DNA from: Bog-473 sp963753115
GTDB taxonomy: Bacteria; Actinomycetota; Acidimicrobiia; Acidimicrobiales; RAAP-2
DNA: 64,000 nucleotides
Assembly (NCBI GenBank): GCA_963753115.1
Contig: CAVWBB010000009.1
Coordinates: 1 to 64,000 of the forward strand
Direction of reading: 5' to 3'
In this document: one piece after another, positions 1 to 8,263 of the stretch
Layout of the letters: the number at the start of each line of letters is the position of its first letter
Numbering within the stretch: position 1 is the first letter of the stretch
Made by a program: the position numbers and the translations under genes
Notes under the pieces: model-generated
What the model was told of the DNA's origin: nothing
The model's database searches: none
The model's input: only the letters and a program-made list of their open reading frames with translations

Positions 1-58
1 GCGCTCCGGCCCAGGCTACAGGCCTGCGGCCCCGCCCCCCGCCCGACCAGCGGAAAGG

Positions 59-81
59 CTTGCACCGGGCGGGGGTGCAAG
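59..81. other. Short perfect hairpin upstream of first gene
   Basis: CTTGCACC (59-66) and GGTGCAAG (74-81) form an 8-bp perfect inverted repeat around a 7-nt G/C loop. It lies 17 nt before the ATG of the first gene. There is no T-run, so it could be an operator, an mRNA leader hairpin or the tail of an upstream terminator. The sequence alone does not decide. Confidence 0.3.
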
Positions 82-97
82 GCAGGCTGGACGCTCA

Positions 98-709
98 ATG
101 GATGACGAACAGCCACAGACACGGTCTTCTGGCTCAATCTCGATCGTCCGGGCGGCGGCGGTCCTCATCCTCTTCGTGGTGGCGGTGGCGGTGCTCGTGG
201 CGGTCGGGACGCGGCCGAGTGTGAGCAGCACACCCACCGCCACGCCGACGACCACGCCCACCACGGTGGCCGGCGCCACGACGACGACCGCGGCCGCCGC
301 GGCCGGGTCGACCTCGACGACCACCACCGTCAGGACCACGACCACCACCAAGGCGGGCCACAAACACGGGACCACGACGACCACGACCATCGCCCCCGCG
401 TCGGTGAGCGTCGTGGTGGCCAACGGGACGAGCTCCAATGGGCTTGCCGCGCACTACTCGACGGTCATCGGTGCCGGCGGCTGGGCCATGAAGACCCCGG
501 TCGACGCGTCCACCTCCGTGGCCACCTCGGCCGTCTACTACGCGTCGGGGATGCAACAGCCGGCCGCCTCCATCGCCACCACCATCGGCGTCAAGCCGGC
601 CCAGGTGCTGCCCATCACGACGTCCACGCCGGTCAACGGGATCACCGGCACCGACGTCGTGGTCGTCATCGGCGCGGACCTGGCCTCCACCGCGACGACC
701 ACCACCTGA
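98..709 (+). CDS. LytR C-terminal domain protein, membrane anchored
   Basis: A 203-residue protein. Residues ~18-42 are a hydrophobic segment (IVRAAAVLILFVVAVAVLVA), consistent with an N-terminal membrane anchor. Residues ~45-100 are a Thr/Ala/Pro-rich low-complexity linker, probably spanning the cell wall. Residues ~105-200 match the LytR_C fold (pattern VVVANGTSSNGLAA, then a repeated strand-helix layout and a final VVVVIGAD). The domain is found alone or behind LytR-CpsA-Psr ligases that attach polymers to peptidoglycan; here the LCP catalytic domain is absent, so a wall-binding or accessory role is an inference. The stop is followed after 2 nt by the TTG of otsB, so the two are probably co-transcribed. 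Confidence 0.8.
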   Translation: MDDEQPQTRSSGSISIVRAAAVLILFVVAVAVLVAVGTRPSVSSTPTATPTTTPTTVAGATTTTAAAAAGSTSTTTTVRTTTTTKAGHKHGTTTTTTIAPASVSVVVANGTSSNGLAAHYSTVIGAGGWAMKTPVDASTSVATSAVYYASGMQQPAASIATTIGVKPAQVLPITTSTPVNGITGTDVVVVIGADLASTATTTT

Positions 710-711
710 CC

Positions 712-1554
712 TTGCCGACTGCAGGCGACGCCGCGGCGCGCCTGCCGGCGCTCCTCCGACCGCTGGCGGCCGAGCCGGACCGCAGCGCGCTGTTCCTCGA
801 CTTCGACGGGACGCTCTCCGCCATCGTCAGGGATCCGAGAGACGCGCGCCCACTTCCCGGCGTGCCCGAATTGGTGGCCGAGCTCGCCACGGCGTTCGCG
901 TTGGTCGCGGTGATCTCCGGGCGCCCCACGGCCTTCCTCGTCGACGCCCTCGGCGCGCCGCCGGGAGCCACGCTGGCCGGGCTCTACGGCCTCGAGCGCG
1001 CCCTGCACGGGCCGGCGCACGACACCTGGGCCTCGGTCATCGACGAGGTGGTGGCGGAGGCGACGGCCACGGCCCCCGAGGGCGTCTACGTCGAGCCCAA
1101 GGGCCTCACCGTGACCTTGCACTGGCGCCGCGTCCCCGAGCAGGAGGGCTGGGTCCTGGCCTTCGTGGCGCGCCAGCACGAAGCCCGCGGTCTCATGGTG
1201 GTGCAGGGCCGGCACGAGCGCGAGCTGCGCCCCCCGCTCGACGTGGACAAGGGAACGGTGGTGCGCGCCCTGGTGGCCGAGCACGATGCCCAGGCCGCGC
1301 CATTGCAGGCCGCGGCGGCCTTCGGCGACGACGTCGGCGACCTGCCCGCCTTCGCCGCGCTCGGCGACCTCGCCGCGCCGCACGCCCGCGATGGCTCGCC
1401 CCTCACGGTGGTGCGGGTGGCGGCCGTCGACACGGAGAGCCCGGCTTCGGTGGCCGCGGCGGCAGACCTGACCGTCCCCGGCGCCACCGGCGCGGTGGCG
1501 TTGCTACGCGAGCTCGCCGATGCCGCCGGCGCGTCGCCGGCTGTTCACTCCTGA
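712..1554 (+). CDS. otsB: Trehalose-6-phosphate phosphatase
   Basis: A 280-residue HAD-superfamily phosphatase that removes phosphate from trehalose 6-phosphate to give trehalose in the cytoplasm. Visible HAD motifs are LFLDFDGT (residues ~27-34, with nucleophile Asp30 and acid/base Asp32), VISGRP (~motif II) and FGDDVGDLPAF (motif IV, Mg binding). The length is normal for OtsB. The start used is a TTG 2 nt after the preceding stop; a later in-frame start cannot be excluded. Its synthase partner otsA lies on the opposite strand and the two 3' ends overlap by 10 bp, so both stop codons sit inside the partner gene. Confidence 0.9.
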   Translation: MPTAGDAAARLPALLRPLAAEPDRSALFLDFDGTLSAIVRDPRDARPLPGVPELVAELATAFALVAVISGRPTAFLVDALGAPPGATLAGLYGLERALHGPAHDTWASVIDEVVAEATATAPEGVYVEPKGLTVTLHWRRVPEQEGWVLAFVARQHEARGLMVVQGRHERELRPPLDVDKGTVVRALVAEHDAQAAPLQAAAAFGDDVGDLPAFAALGDLAAPHARDGSPLTVVRVAAVDTESPASVAAAADLTVPGATGAVALLRELADAAGASPAVHS

Positions 1555-2942
1555 GCCGCGGCGAGCTGGTCGGCCCACCAGTCGGCCGCCGTCCGCCGGC
1601 GCACCGCGTCGCGCAAGGAGGTGGCACGCGCCGCGCGCTCCGAGGCATGCATGGAGAGCGCGGCGTGCAGCGCGTCGGCCGTCCCGGCGACGTCGAACGG
1701 GTTGACCACGAGTGCGCCGCCGCCGTCGAGCGCGAGCTCCTCCCACGCCCCGGCCTGGCGTGAGAGCACCAGCACGCCGTCGGCGGCGTTGAGCAGTGCG
1801 CCCTCCTTGGCGACCAGGTTCAGACCGTCGCGGACCGGGTTGACCAGCAGCACGTCGCACAGGGTCAGGGCGGCGAGCGAGCGGGCGTAGTCGTCGCGGA
1901 CCGAGAGCACAATGGGCGTCCAGCCGTCTGCGTCGGCGCCCGACCCCGCCCCGAAGGCGTGGTTGATGCGCGCCGCCGTGTGCTCGACGTCGGCGGCGTA
2001 GGCGAGATACTCGGCCAGGCCCTGCCGGCTGGGATAGGCGAACGCCACGTGGACCACCCGGCCCCGCCACTCGGGGTAGGTGGTCAGCAACTCCTCGAAG
2101 GCGAGCATCCCCCGCACAATGTTCTTCGACGGCTCCATGCGGTCGGTGCGGGCGATGATGCGGCGCCCGCCCACCTCGGCGCGCAGCGCGTCGGCCGCGG
2201 CGGCGCACTCGGGCGACGACGCCTCCTCCTCGAGGACGCCGGCGTCGGGGCCGAGCGGGGCCACGAAGGTCCGTGGCGCGGCACGGCCCGCGGCGGCGTA
2301 ACAGGCGGCGAAGCCGGCCTCCCACTGGTGGCAGTGGAAGCCGCAGGCGTCGTACCCGGCCATGCCGTCGAGCAGCTCGGCCCGCACGTCGTCGGGCAGC
2401 ACCGCCAACATGTCGGGCGCGGCGAAGGGCGTGTGCAGGAAGTGGACCGTGCGCAGGTCGGGCCGCTCGGCGGCGAGCATCCGCCCGACGAGCGAGAAGT
2501 GGTAGTCCTGCACGAAGACGGCGTCGCCCTGGCCCGCCCGCTCCACGATCACGTCGGCCATGGCCCGGTTGTAGGTCCGGTAGCCCTCCCATGCCGTCCG
2601 CCAGTGGCGGTCGAACCGGGGCCGGTGCGGCAGGTCAAAAAGGTGGTGGTGGCAGTACCAGAGCGTCGTGTTGGCGACCACGTCGTAGGCCTGGCGGTAG
2701 GTCTCGTCGTCGACGACCACAGGGACCAGGTCGAGTCCGTCCTCGTGCATGAGCCCTTGGGCGATGGCCTCGCGGTCCGCGGCGCCCATCGCCACCGAGG
2801 CCCACGTGGCGCCGCTCCCCGCCAAAATCCGGTGCAGGGAGGAGGCGAGCCCGCCTCCCGCCCGCACGGGCTCCAGCGTGCCGTCGGCGCCCGAACGGAA
2901 GGTGAGCGGGCCGCGATTGGAGACGACGAGGGTGCCGCTCAC
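1545..2942 (-). CDS. otsA: Alpha,alpha-trehalose-phosphate synthase (GT20)
   Basis: A 465-residue GT20 glycosyltransferase making trehalose 6-phosphate from a nucleotide-glucose and glucose 6-phosphate. The start has the typical LVVSNRGP, the middle has WYCHHHLFDLP, QDYHFSLVGRML and HFLHTPF, and the C-terminal nucleotide-sugar site shows RTDRMEPSKNI, VNPVRDGLNLVAKE and the final VVNPFDVAGTADAL. The length is normal. It lies 55 nt downstream of gpgS on the same strand, so gpgS-otsA is a likely operon for osmolyte or storage sugars. Its tail overlaps that of otsB by 10 bp. Confidence 0.93.
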   Translation of the reverse strand: MSGTLVVSNRGPLTFRSGADGTLEPVRAGGGLASSLHRILAGSGATWASVAMGAADREAIAQGLMHEDGLDLVPVVVDDETYRQAYDVVANTTLWYCHHHLFDLPHRPRFDRHWRTAWEGYRTYNRAMADVIVERAGQGDAVFVQDYHFSLVGRMLAAERPDLRTVHFLHTPFAAPDMLAVLPDDVRAELLDGMAGYDACGFHCHQWEAGFAACYAAAGRAAPRTFVAPLGPDAGVLEEEASSPECAAAADALRAEVGGRRIIARTDRMEPSKNIVRGMLAFEELLTTYPEWRGRVVHVAFAYPSRQGLAEYLAYAADVEHTAARINHAFGAGSGADADGWTPIVLSVRDDYARSLAALTLCDVLLVNPVRDGLNLVAKEGALLNAADGVLVLSRQAGAWEELALDGGGALVVNPFDVAGTADALHAALSMHASERAARATSLRDAVRRRTAADWWADQLAAAQE

Positions 2943-2997
2943 CGCATCCTCACGGCCGCGCCCGTGGACGCGGCCCCGGCGTCGTCGTGTGGTGCCC

Positions 2998-3792
2998 TCA
3001 CGAAGGCCGCGGCAGCGTCGACGGGGAGACGCGTTCGAGGGCCGCCCGCAGCACGTCGACCGCCTGGGGGCGCAGCTCGTGCAGCGGCCGGTTGCGGTGG
3101 ATGCGCTCGCCGAGGTCGACCTGGGCCAGGCGGTCCACCCCGAGATGCTGCGCCACGTCGATCAACAAGCCGAGCTCGACCCCGTAGCCGTCGGCGAAGC
3201 CGAGCTTCTCGAAGACCCAGCGGTGCGCCGCGGTCTCGCCCGCCAGCGGCTGGCGCACCCACGAGAGGTCCGGGTAGAGCAGCTCCAGCACGGGACGGGC
3301 GACCAGCTCGGTGACCCGTCCGCCGCCGGTGGGGTCGCCGTGCAGCGGCCGGGTGTAGAAGCCCTTGACGAGGGCCACGTGGTCGGTCGTCAGCAGCGGC
3401 CCGAGCAGGCCGGTGACGAAGGCCGGGGTCGTGTTGGCCACGTCGGCGTCCAGGTAGGCCACGACGTCCCCGGTCGAGGCGGCCAACGCGGCGGCCATGG
3501 CCTGGCCCTTGCCGCCGGCGCCCCCGGGGCCGGCCACCACCAGCGCCCCGGCATCGCGCGCCTGCTCGGCCGTGTCGTCGAGCGAGCCGTCGTTGAGCAC
3601 GATGACCTCGTCCACCAGGCCGTTTCCCCCGTGGCCGGCCAGGAAGGGCTGTACGACGGCCCGCACCACCGAGCCCACGGTCGAGGCCTCGTCCCGGGCC
3701 GGGATGCAGACCGAGACCGTCCGGCCGGTGCGCGCCTTGGCCTCGAGCACGGGGCCGATGGGGAAGTCCCCGTGGTGATAGGTGTGCGCCAC
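2998..3792 (-). CDS. gpgS: Glucosyl-3-phosphoglycerate synthase (GT81/GT2 fold)
   Basis: A 264-residue GT-A glycosyltransferase. It shows the N-terminal nucleotide-binding strand VSVCIPARDEASTVG, EVIVLNDGS, the metal-binding YLDADV, and later VRQPLAGE and GYGVELGLLIDV, which mark the GpgS family. The reaction transfers glucose from a nucleotide sugar to 3-phosphoglycerate, the first step to glucosylglycerate or, in mycobacteria, to methylglucose lipopolysaccharide. It is shorter than mycobacterial GpgS (about 320 residues). No GpgP phosphatase is adjacent. The start is GTG. The gene is divergent from the SAM-riboswitch unit and upstream of otsA. Confidence 0.85.
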   Translation of the reverse strand: MAHTYHHGDFPIGPVLEAKARTGRTVSVCIPARDEASTVGSVVRAVVQPFLAGHGGNGLVDEVIVLNDGSLDDTAEQARDAGALVVAGPGGAGGKGQAMAAALAASTGDVVAYLDADVANTTPAFVTGLLGPLLTTDHVALVKGFYTRPLHGDPTGGGRVTELVARPVLELLYPDLSWVRQPLAGETAAHRWVFEKLGFADGYGVELGLLIDVAQHLGVDRLAQVDLGERIHRNRPLHELRPQAVDVLRAALERVSPSTLPRPS

Positions 3793-3819
3793 GCCCTCGA
3801 TTCAAGCAGCCGCGGTGCG

Positions 3820-3849
3820 TTGAGCCGGCCGGCCCGGGCGGGCTATCAT
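3820..3849 (+). promoter_or_regulatory. Sigma-70-type promoter of the riboswitch transcript
   Basis: TTGAGC (3820-3825) and TATCAT (3844-3849) are separated by 18 nt. The predicted transcription start (~3856) coincides with the first base of riboswitch stem P1, which supports both calls. Confidence 0.6.
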
Positions 3850-3855
3850 TGATCC

Positions 3856-3944
3856 CATCATCCAGAGCGACTGAGGGACGGGCCCGTCGACGTCGCGGCA
3901 ACCAGTGCAACGCACCTGGTGCCAATGCCCGATCGATGAGGAGG
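3856..3944 (+). promoter_or_regulatory. SAM-clan riboswitch (SAM-I/SAM-IV type)
   Basis: The leader carries the hallmark SAM-riboswitch core: AGAG (3864-3867), GAGGGA (3873-3878), GGCCC (3880s), CGGCAACC (3895-3902) and GGTGCCAAT (3918-3926). Stem P1 pairs CATCATC (3856-3862) with GATCGATG (3931-3938, one bulged C); the P2 base pairs GCGAC with GTCGC (3892-3896); the P3 arm is AGTGC/GCAC(C). A P4 stem is missing, so it may belong to the SAM-IV or SAM-I/IV variants rather than classic S-box. The 3' strand of P1 runs directly into the Shine-Dalgarno GAGGAGG (3938-3944), which fits translational control. It precedes the PLP enzyme/sulfur-carrier pair. Confidence 0.85.
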
Positions 3945-3948
3945 ACCG

Positions 3949-5211
3949 ATGGTCGATTTTGTCACTGGGCTGCGTTGTCGTGAATGTCAGCGCGCCTTCC
4001 CCGCCGAAGCCCTGCACGTCTGCGACTACTGCTTCGGGCCGCTGGAGGTCGCCTACGACTACGAGCGGATCGCGGCGTCGGTCACCCGGGAGTCGATCGA
4101 GGCCGGGCCCCGCTCCATCTGGCGCTACCGCGACCTCCTGCCGGTCGACGACGCCACGCCGGTGGATCTCGGCGCCGGCTTCACCCCGCTGGTGCGGGCC
4201 GACCGCCTGGCGGCCGAGCTCGGGCTGGGCGAGCTGTGGATCAAGGACGACACCGCCAACCCCACCGGCTCCTTCAAGGACCGGGTGGTCTCGGTGGCGC
4301 TCACCAAGGCCCGCCAGCTGGGCTTCAAGGTGGCCGCCTGCGCGTCGACCGGCAACCTGGCCAACTCGGTGGCGGCCCACGCAGCCAGGGCCGGGATGGA
4401 CTCGGTCGTCCTCATCCCCCACGACCTCGAGGCCGCCAAGGTGACCATGACCGCGGTCTACGGCGGCACGGTCATCGCGGTCGAGGGCAACTACGACGAC
4501 GTGAACCGCCTCTGCGCCGAGCTGACGAGCGAGCGCCCGAGCTGGGCCTTCGTGAACGTCAACGTGCGCACCTACTACGCCGAGGGGTCCAAGACGCTCG
4601 CCTTCGAGATCGCGGAGCAGTTGGGCTGGCAGGCCCCGGACCACGTCGTCGTCCCGATCGGGTCCGGCAGCCAGCTGACCAAGGTGGCCAAGGGGTTCTC
4701 GGAGCTGGGCAAGGTGGGCCTCCTCCCCGAGGAGCCCGCCGTGCGGGTGTCGGGGGCCCAGGCCGAGGGGTGCTCGCCCGTCGCCGAGGCCTTCTTGTCG
4801 GGCAGCGACGCCATCCGGCCGGTCAAGCCGAAGACGATCGCCAAATCGCTGGCCATCGGCAACCCGGCCGACGGCTGGTACGCCCTCGAGACCATGCGGC
4901 GCTCGGGTGGCTCCTGCGCCGCAGTGACGGACGCCGAGATCATCGAGGCCATCGGGCTGTTGGCCCGCACCGAGGGGATCTTCGCCGAGACCGCCGGCGG
5001 GGTGACCATCGCCACGCTGTGCAAGCTGGCCGCGTCGGGGGCCATCCGCCCCGACGAACGCGTGGTGGCCCTGGTCACCGGGCACGGCCTGAAGACGGTG
5101 GAGGCCCTGGCCGGGGCCGAGGGCAGTGCCCCCACCGCGACCATCCCCCCCACCCTGGACGCCTTCGACGCTGCGTTGGACGGCCACGAGACCAAGGAGA
5201 TTCCCCGATGA
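3949..5211 (+). CDS. thrC: Threonine-synthase-family PLP enzyme, SAM-riboswitch controlled (candidate homocysteine synthase)
   Basis: A 420-residue fold-II PLP enzyme. An N-terminal zinc-ribbon-like pair of CxxC motifs (C10/C13, C25/C28) precedes the catalytic domain; the PLP lysine is K110 in NPTGSFKDR, followed by ASTGNLANS and IGSGSQL for phosphate binding. By homology it is threonine synthase, which converts O-phosphohomoserine to threonine. Two context facts argue for a methionine role: a SAM riboswitch controls it, and its stop overlaps (ATGA) the start of a ubiquitin-like sulfur carrier. Threonine-synthase relatives that instead displace phosphate with carrier-borne sulfur to give homocysteine have, as I recall, been described in Streptomyces (MetM/MetO). 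Which product is made cannot be told from sequence alone. Start: strong SD GAGGAGG 5 nt upstream. Confidence 0.88.
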   Translation: MVDFVTGLRCRECQRAFPAEALHVCDYCFGPLEVAYDYERIAASVTRESIEAGPRSIWRYRDLLPVDDATPVDLGAGFTPLVRADRLAAELGLGELWIKDDTANPTGSFKDRVVSVALTKARQLGFKVAACASTGNLANSVAAHAARAGMDSVVLIPHDLEAAKVTMTAVYGGTVIAVEGNYDDVNRLCAELTSERPSWAFVNVNVRTYYAEGSKTLAFEIAEQLGWQAPDHVVVPIGSGSQLTKVAKGFSELGKVGLLPEEPAVRVSGAQAEGCSPVAEAFLSGSDAIRPVKPKTIAKSLAIGNPADGWYALETMRRSGGSCAAVTDAEIIEAIGLLARTEGIFAETAGGVTIATLCKLAASGAIRPDERVVALVTGHGLKTVEALAGAEGSAPTATIPPTLDAFDAALDGHETKEIPR

Positions 5212-5483
5212 GCGTGACCGTCCGCATCCCCACGCAGCTCCGCACCCTGACCGGCGGCGCCGGTGAGGTCGAGGTCGAGGGCGCCTCGGTCGGGGAGGCC
5301 CTCAAGGCGCTCGACGCCGCCAACCCGGGCCTGGCCGAGCGCCTTTTCGACGACGCCGGCAACCTCCGCCGCTTCGTGAACGTGTTCCTGGCCGACGAGG
5401 ACGTCCGCTTCCTCGACGGCCTGGGGACGCCCGTCTCGCCAGGCCAGACGCTGTCGATCGTCCCCGCCGTCGCCGGCGGCTGA
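5208..5483 (+). CDS. MoaD/ThiS-family ubiquitin-like sulfur carrier
   Basis: A 91-residue beta-grasp protein with the family pattern VRIPTQLRTLTGG at the start, SVGEALKAL in the middle and the terminal sequence LSIVPAVAGG. The exposed C-terminal Gly-Gly is the site of adenylation and thiocarboxylation, making the protein a sulfur donor. Its ATG overlaps the stop of the PLP enzyme (ATGA), so the two are translationally coupled and probably used in equal amounts. Related carriers serve cysteine (CysO), thiamine (ThiS), molybdopterin (MoaD) and homocysteine synthesis; the shared SAM riboswitch favours the last. No activating E1 (MoeB/ThiF) gene is in the window. Confidence 0.9.
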   Translation: MSVTVRIPTQLRTLTGGAGEVEVEGASVGEALKALDAANPGLAERLFDDAGNLRRFVNVFLADEDVRFLDGLGTPVSPGQTLSIVPAVAGG

Positions 5484-5591
5484 CCAGCGCGGAGCCCGGC
5501 CGGCCACGGCCCGGGCGGCCGCCATGACCACGGGGTCGACCCACGAATGCGCGTGTCGCCCTTGCGCCCGGCGCCCTAAGGTGGTTTGCTA

Positions 5592-5618
5592 TTAGCACTC
5601 ACAAGACGAGAGTGCTAA
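5592..5618 (+). promoter_or_regulatory. CIRCE operator (HrcA site) of groEL
   Basis: TTAGCACTC (5592-5600), exactly 9 nt, then GAGTGCTAA (5610-5618) is a perfect CIRCE element. It lies 16 nt before the groEL ATG and covers the probable transcription start, so HrcA repression with heat induction is expected. Confidence 0.97.
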
Positions 5619-5634
5619 CGGAGGAATAGACCAG

Positions 5635-7251
5635 ATGGCCAAGATCATCGCCTTCCAGGAGGAAGCCCGCCGCGGCCTGGAAACCGGCATGAACAAGCTG
5701 GCGGACGCCGTCCGCGTGACCCTCGGCCCGAAGGGCCGCAACGTGGTGCTCGACAAGAAGTGGGGCGCCCCCACGATCACCAACGACGGCGTGTCCATCG
5801 CCAAGGAGATCGACCTCGAGGACCCCTTCGAGCGCATCGGCGCCGAGCTGGTCAAGGAAGTCGCCAAGAAGACCGACGACGTCGCGGGTGACGGCACCAC
5901 GACGGCCACCGTGCTGGCCTGGGCCATGGTCCGCGAGGGCCTGCGCAACGTCGCTGCCGGGGCCAACCCCATGGCGCTCAAGCGGGGCATTGAGGCGGCG
6001 GTCGAGATCGCCGTCGGCTCCATCCACGGCATCGCCAAGGAGACCGAGTCCAAGTCCCAGATCGCCCAGGTGGCCTCCATTTCGGCCGCCGACACCGAGA
6101 TCGGCGAGATGATCTCCGAGGCCATCGACAAGGTGGGCCGCGACGGCGTCATCACGGTCGAGGAGTCGCAGACCTTCGGCATGGACATGGACCTCGTCGA
6201 GGGCATGCGCTTCGACAAGGGCTACATCGCCCCCTACTTCGTGACGGACCCCGAGCGCATGGAAGCCACGCTCGAGGACGCCTACGTGCTGCTGGTCGGC
6301 TCGAAGATCACGGCCGTGCGCGACATGCTGCCGGTCCTGGAGAAGGTCATGCAGAGCGGCAAGCCGCTGCTGATCATCGCCGAGGACGTCGAGGGCGAGG
6401 CCCTGGCCACCCTGGTCGTCAACAAGATCCGCGGCACCTTCCGCTCGGTCGCCGTCAAGGCCCCCGGGTTCGGTGAGCGCCGCAAGGCCATGCTGCAGGA
6501 CATCGCCATCCTCACGGGCGGCCAGGTCGTCACCGAAGAGGTCGGCCTGAAGCTCGAGAACGTGACGCTCGACCTGCTGGGCACCGCCCGCAAGGTCGTC
6601 ATCACCAAGGACGAGACGACCATCGTCGAGGGCGCCGGCACCGAGTCCGACATCAAGGGCCGCATCAACCAGATCAAGACCGAGATCGAGAACACCGACT
6701 CGGACTACGACCGGGAGAAGCTGCAGGAGCGCCTGGCCAAGTTGTCCGGCGGTGTCGCCGTGATCAAGGTCGGGGCGGCCACCGAGGTGGAGCTCAAGGA
6801 GAAGAAGCACCGGATCGAAGACGCCGTCTCGACGACCAAGGCCGCCATTGAGGAGGGCGTGGTCCCCGGCGGTGGCGTCGCCCTGCTGCGGGCACAGACC
6901 GCCATCCTCGAAGGTGCCGACAAGCTCGAGGGCGACGAGGCCACCGGTGCCCGCATCGTGGGCAAGGCCGTGGAGGAGCCGCTGAAGCAGATCGCGGTGA
7001 ATGCCGGCCTCGAAGGCGGGGTCATCATCGAGAAGGTGCGCAACCTCAAGGGTTCGCACGGCCTCAACGCCGCCACCGGCGAGTACGAGGACCTCTTCAA
7101 GACCGGCGTCATCGACGCCGCCAAGGTGACCCGTTCGGCCCTGCAGAACGCAGCTTCCATCGCGGCCCTGTTCCTGACCACCGAGGCGGTCATTGTGGAC
7201 AAGCCCGAGGAAGAGGCGCCGGCCATGCCGGGCGGGATGGACGACTACTAG
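5635..7251 (+). CDS. groEL: Chaperonin GroEL (Hsp60)
   Basis: A 538-residue ATP-dependent chaperonin subunit with the normal family length. Typical segments are GPKGRNVVLDKKWG, TNDGVSIAKEI and AGDGTTTATVLA (ATP pocket), KAPGFGERRKAML, and VPGGGVALLRA near the C-terminus. It ends in AMPGGMDDY, with no long GGM-repeat or His-rich tail. No groES lies next to it, so this is a stand-alone groEL copy, as is common in Actinobacteria. SD GGAGG lies 10 nt before the ATG, and a CIRCE element controls it. Confidence 0.98.
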   Translation: MAKIIAFQEEARRGLETGMNKLADAVRVTLGPKGRNVVLDKKWGAPTITNDGVSIAKEIDLEDPFERIGAELVKEVAKKTDDVAGDGTTTATVLAWAMVREGLRNVAAGANPMALKRGIEAAVEIAVGSIHGIAKETESKSQIAQVASISAADTEIGEMISEAIDKVGRDGVITVEESQTFGMDMDLVEGMRFDKGYIAPYFVTDPERMEATLEDAYVLLVGSKITAVRDMLPVLEKVMQSGKPLLIIAEDVEGEALATLVVNKIRGTFRSVAVKAPGFGERRKAMLQDIAILTGGQVVTEEVGLKLENVTLDLLGTARKVVITKDETTIVEGAGTESDIKGRINQIKTEIENTDSDYDREKLQERLAKLSGGVAVIKVGAATEVELKEKKHRIEDAVSTTKAAIEEGVVPGGGVALLRAQTAILEGADKLEGDEATGARIVGKAVEEPLKQIAVNAGLEGGVIIEKVRNLKGSHGLNAATGEYEDLFKTGVIDAAKVTRSALQNAASIAALFLTTEAVIVDKPEEEAPAMPGGMDDY

Positions 7252-7357
7252 ACCGGCTTGTTGCCGGTCCCGGGAGGGGCTGTCACCCCGTTGCCACGAT
7301 GCTGCAACAGCAAAAGGTGACACTGGGACTGCCTCACCCCCAACCGAGGCTGTAGCG

Positions 7358-7385
7358 GTGCGCCCGGCCGAAAGGCCGGGCGCAC
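7358..7385 (+). terminator. GC-rich hairpin with GAAA loop after groEL
   Basis: A perfect 12-bp stem (7358-7369 with 7374-7385) closed by a GAAA tetraloop lies between groEL and hemQ. No T-tract follows, as is usual for actinobacterial terminators. A weaker hairpin (ACCGGC/GCCGGT, 7252-7268) directly follows the groEL stop. Confidence 0.65.
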
Positions 7386-7444
7386 TGTTCGTCCTGGCAC
7401 AGTGTGCTTCTCGGGCCTCTGTCCAGAGGGACGAACGCCTTCTC

Positions 7445-7450
7445 TACACT
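7445..7450 (+). promoter_or_regulatory. -10 element (TACACT) for leaderless hemQ mRNA
   Basis: TACACT fits TANNNT and ends 6 nt before the GTG at 7457, so transcription probably starts at or next to the start codon. There is no Shine-Dalgarno sequence. The -35 region is weak. Confidence 0.5.
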
Positions 7451-7456
7451 GACGGC

Positions 7457-8131
7457 GTGCCTCTGACCCCGAAGACCGGCTGGGGGGTCCTGCACCTCTT
7501 CTGCCGGCTGGCGCCCGACTTCGACGCCAACGGCCTGCGCAAGGCGGTGAGCGCGGCCGAGGCGGACGGCTATCAGGTCGTCCCCGTCGCCCTGTTGGGG
7601 CACAAGGCGGACCTCGGCCTCATGGCGCTCGGGCCCGACATCTGGCGGCTGCGCCGCCTGCAGACCGAGGTCATCGCCTCCGGGCTGGTCGCTGCCGAGT
7701 CCTACGTGTCCCTGACCGAGGTCTCCGAGTACGCCGCTGGCGTCCCCGACGAGCTGCGCCAGGCCCGGCTCTTCCCCCAGCTGCCCCCCGAGGGCAAGGA
7801 CGCCTTCTGCTTCTACCCGATGAGCAAGCGCCGGGGCGAGCGCTACAACTGGTACGCGCTGGAGTTCGACGCCCGTAAAGAGCTGATGATGGGCCACGGC
7901 AAGGTGGGTCGGACGTTCCACGGCCGGGTGGTCCAGGTCATCACGGGATCGACCGGGCTCGACGACTACGAGTGGGGCGTCACGCTGTTCGGCACCCACC
8001 CCGACGACCTCAAGGAGTGCGTCTACGAGATGCGCTTCGACGAGGCCTCCGCCCTCTACGCCGAGTTCGGCCCCTTCTACACGGGCATGGTCGGAGCGTT
8101 GGACGAGGTGCTGTCGGTGCTCGGCGTGTGA
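7457..8131 (+). CDS. hemQ: Coproheme decarboxylase HemQ (chlorite dismutase family)
   Basis: A 224-residue protein of the chlorite-dismutase/HemQ family, which in Actinobacteria and Firmicutes oxidatively decarboxylates coproheme to heme b in the cytoplasm. The signature YPMSKRRGERYNWY carries the catalytic Tyr region, and GHGKVGRTFHGRVVQVITGSTG, split around the proximal His, is well preserved, as is the C-terminal YEMRFDEASALYAEFGPFY. The GTG start is chosen because conservation begins right after it and a -10 box sits just upstream. The stop overlaps a GTG at 8128 (GTGA), which would be the expected start of a coupled next gene but is out of frame with larE. Confidence 0.93.
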   Translation: MPLTPKTGWGVLHLFCRLAPDFDANGLRKAVSAAEADGYQVVPVALLGHKADLGLMALGPDIWRLRRLQTEVIASGLVAAESYVSLTEVSEYAAGVPDELRQARLFPQLPPEGKDAFCFYPMSKRRGERYNWYALEFDARKELMMGHGKVGRTFHGRVVQVITGSTGLDDYEWGVTLFGTHPDDLKECVYEMRFDEASALYAEFGPFYTGMVGALDEVLSVLGV

Positions 8132-8263
8132 GCACGACTACCGAGAACACCGCCGCCGTCGCCGTCGACCTCTGACGTCGTCTTCGCCACGTCGACCTCT
8201 TCGGCTCCTTCGACCGCCTCCCTCGACGATCTCCGGGACGGGCTGCGCCGACTCGGTCGCGTC

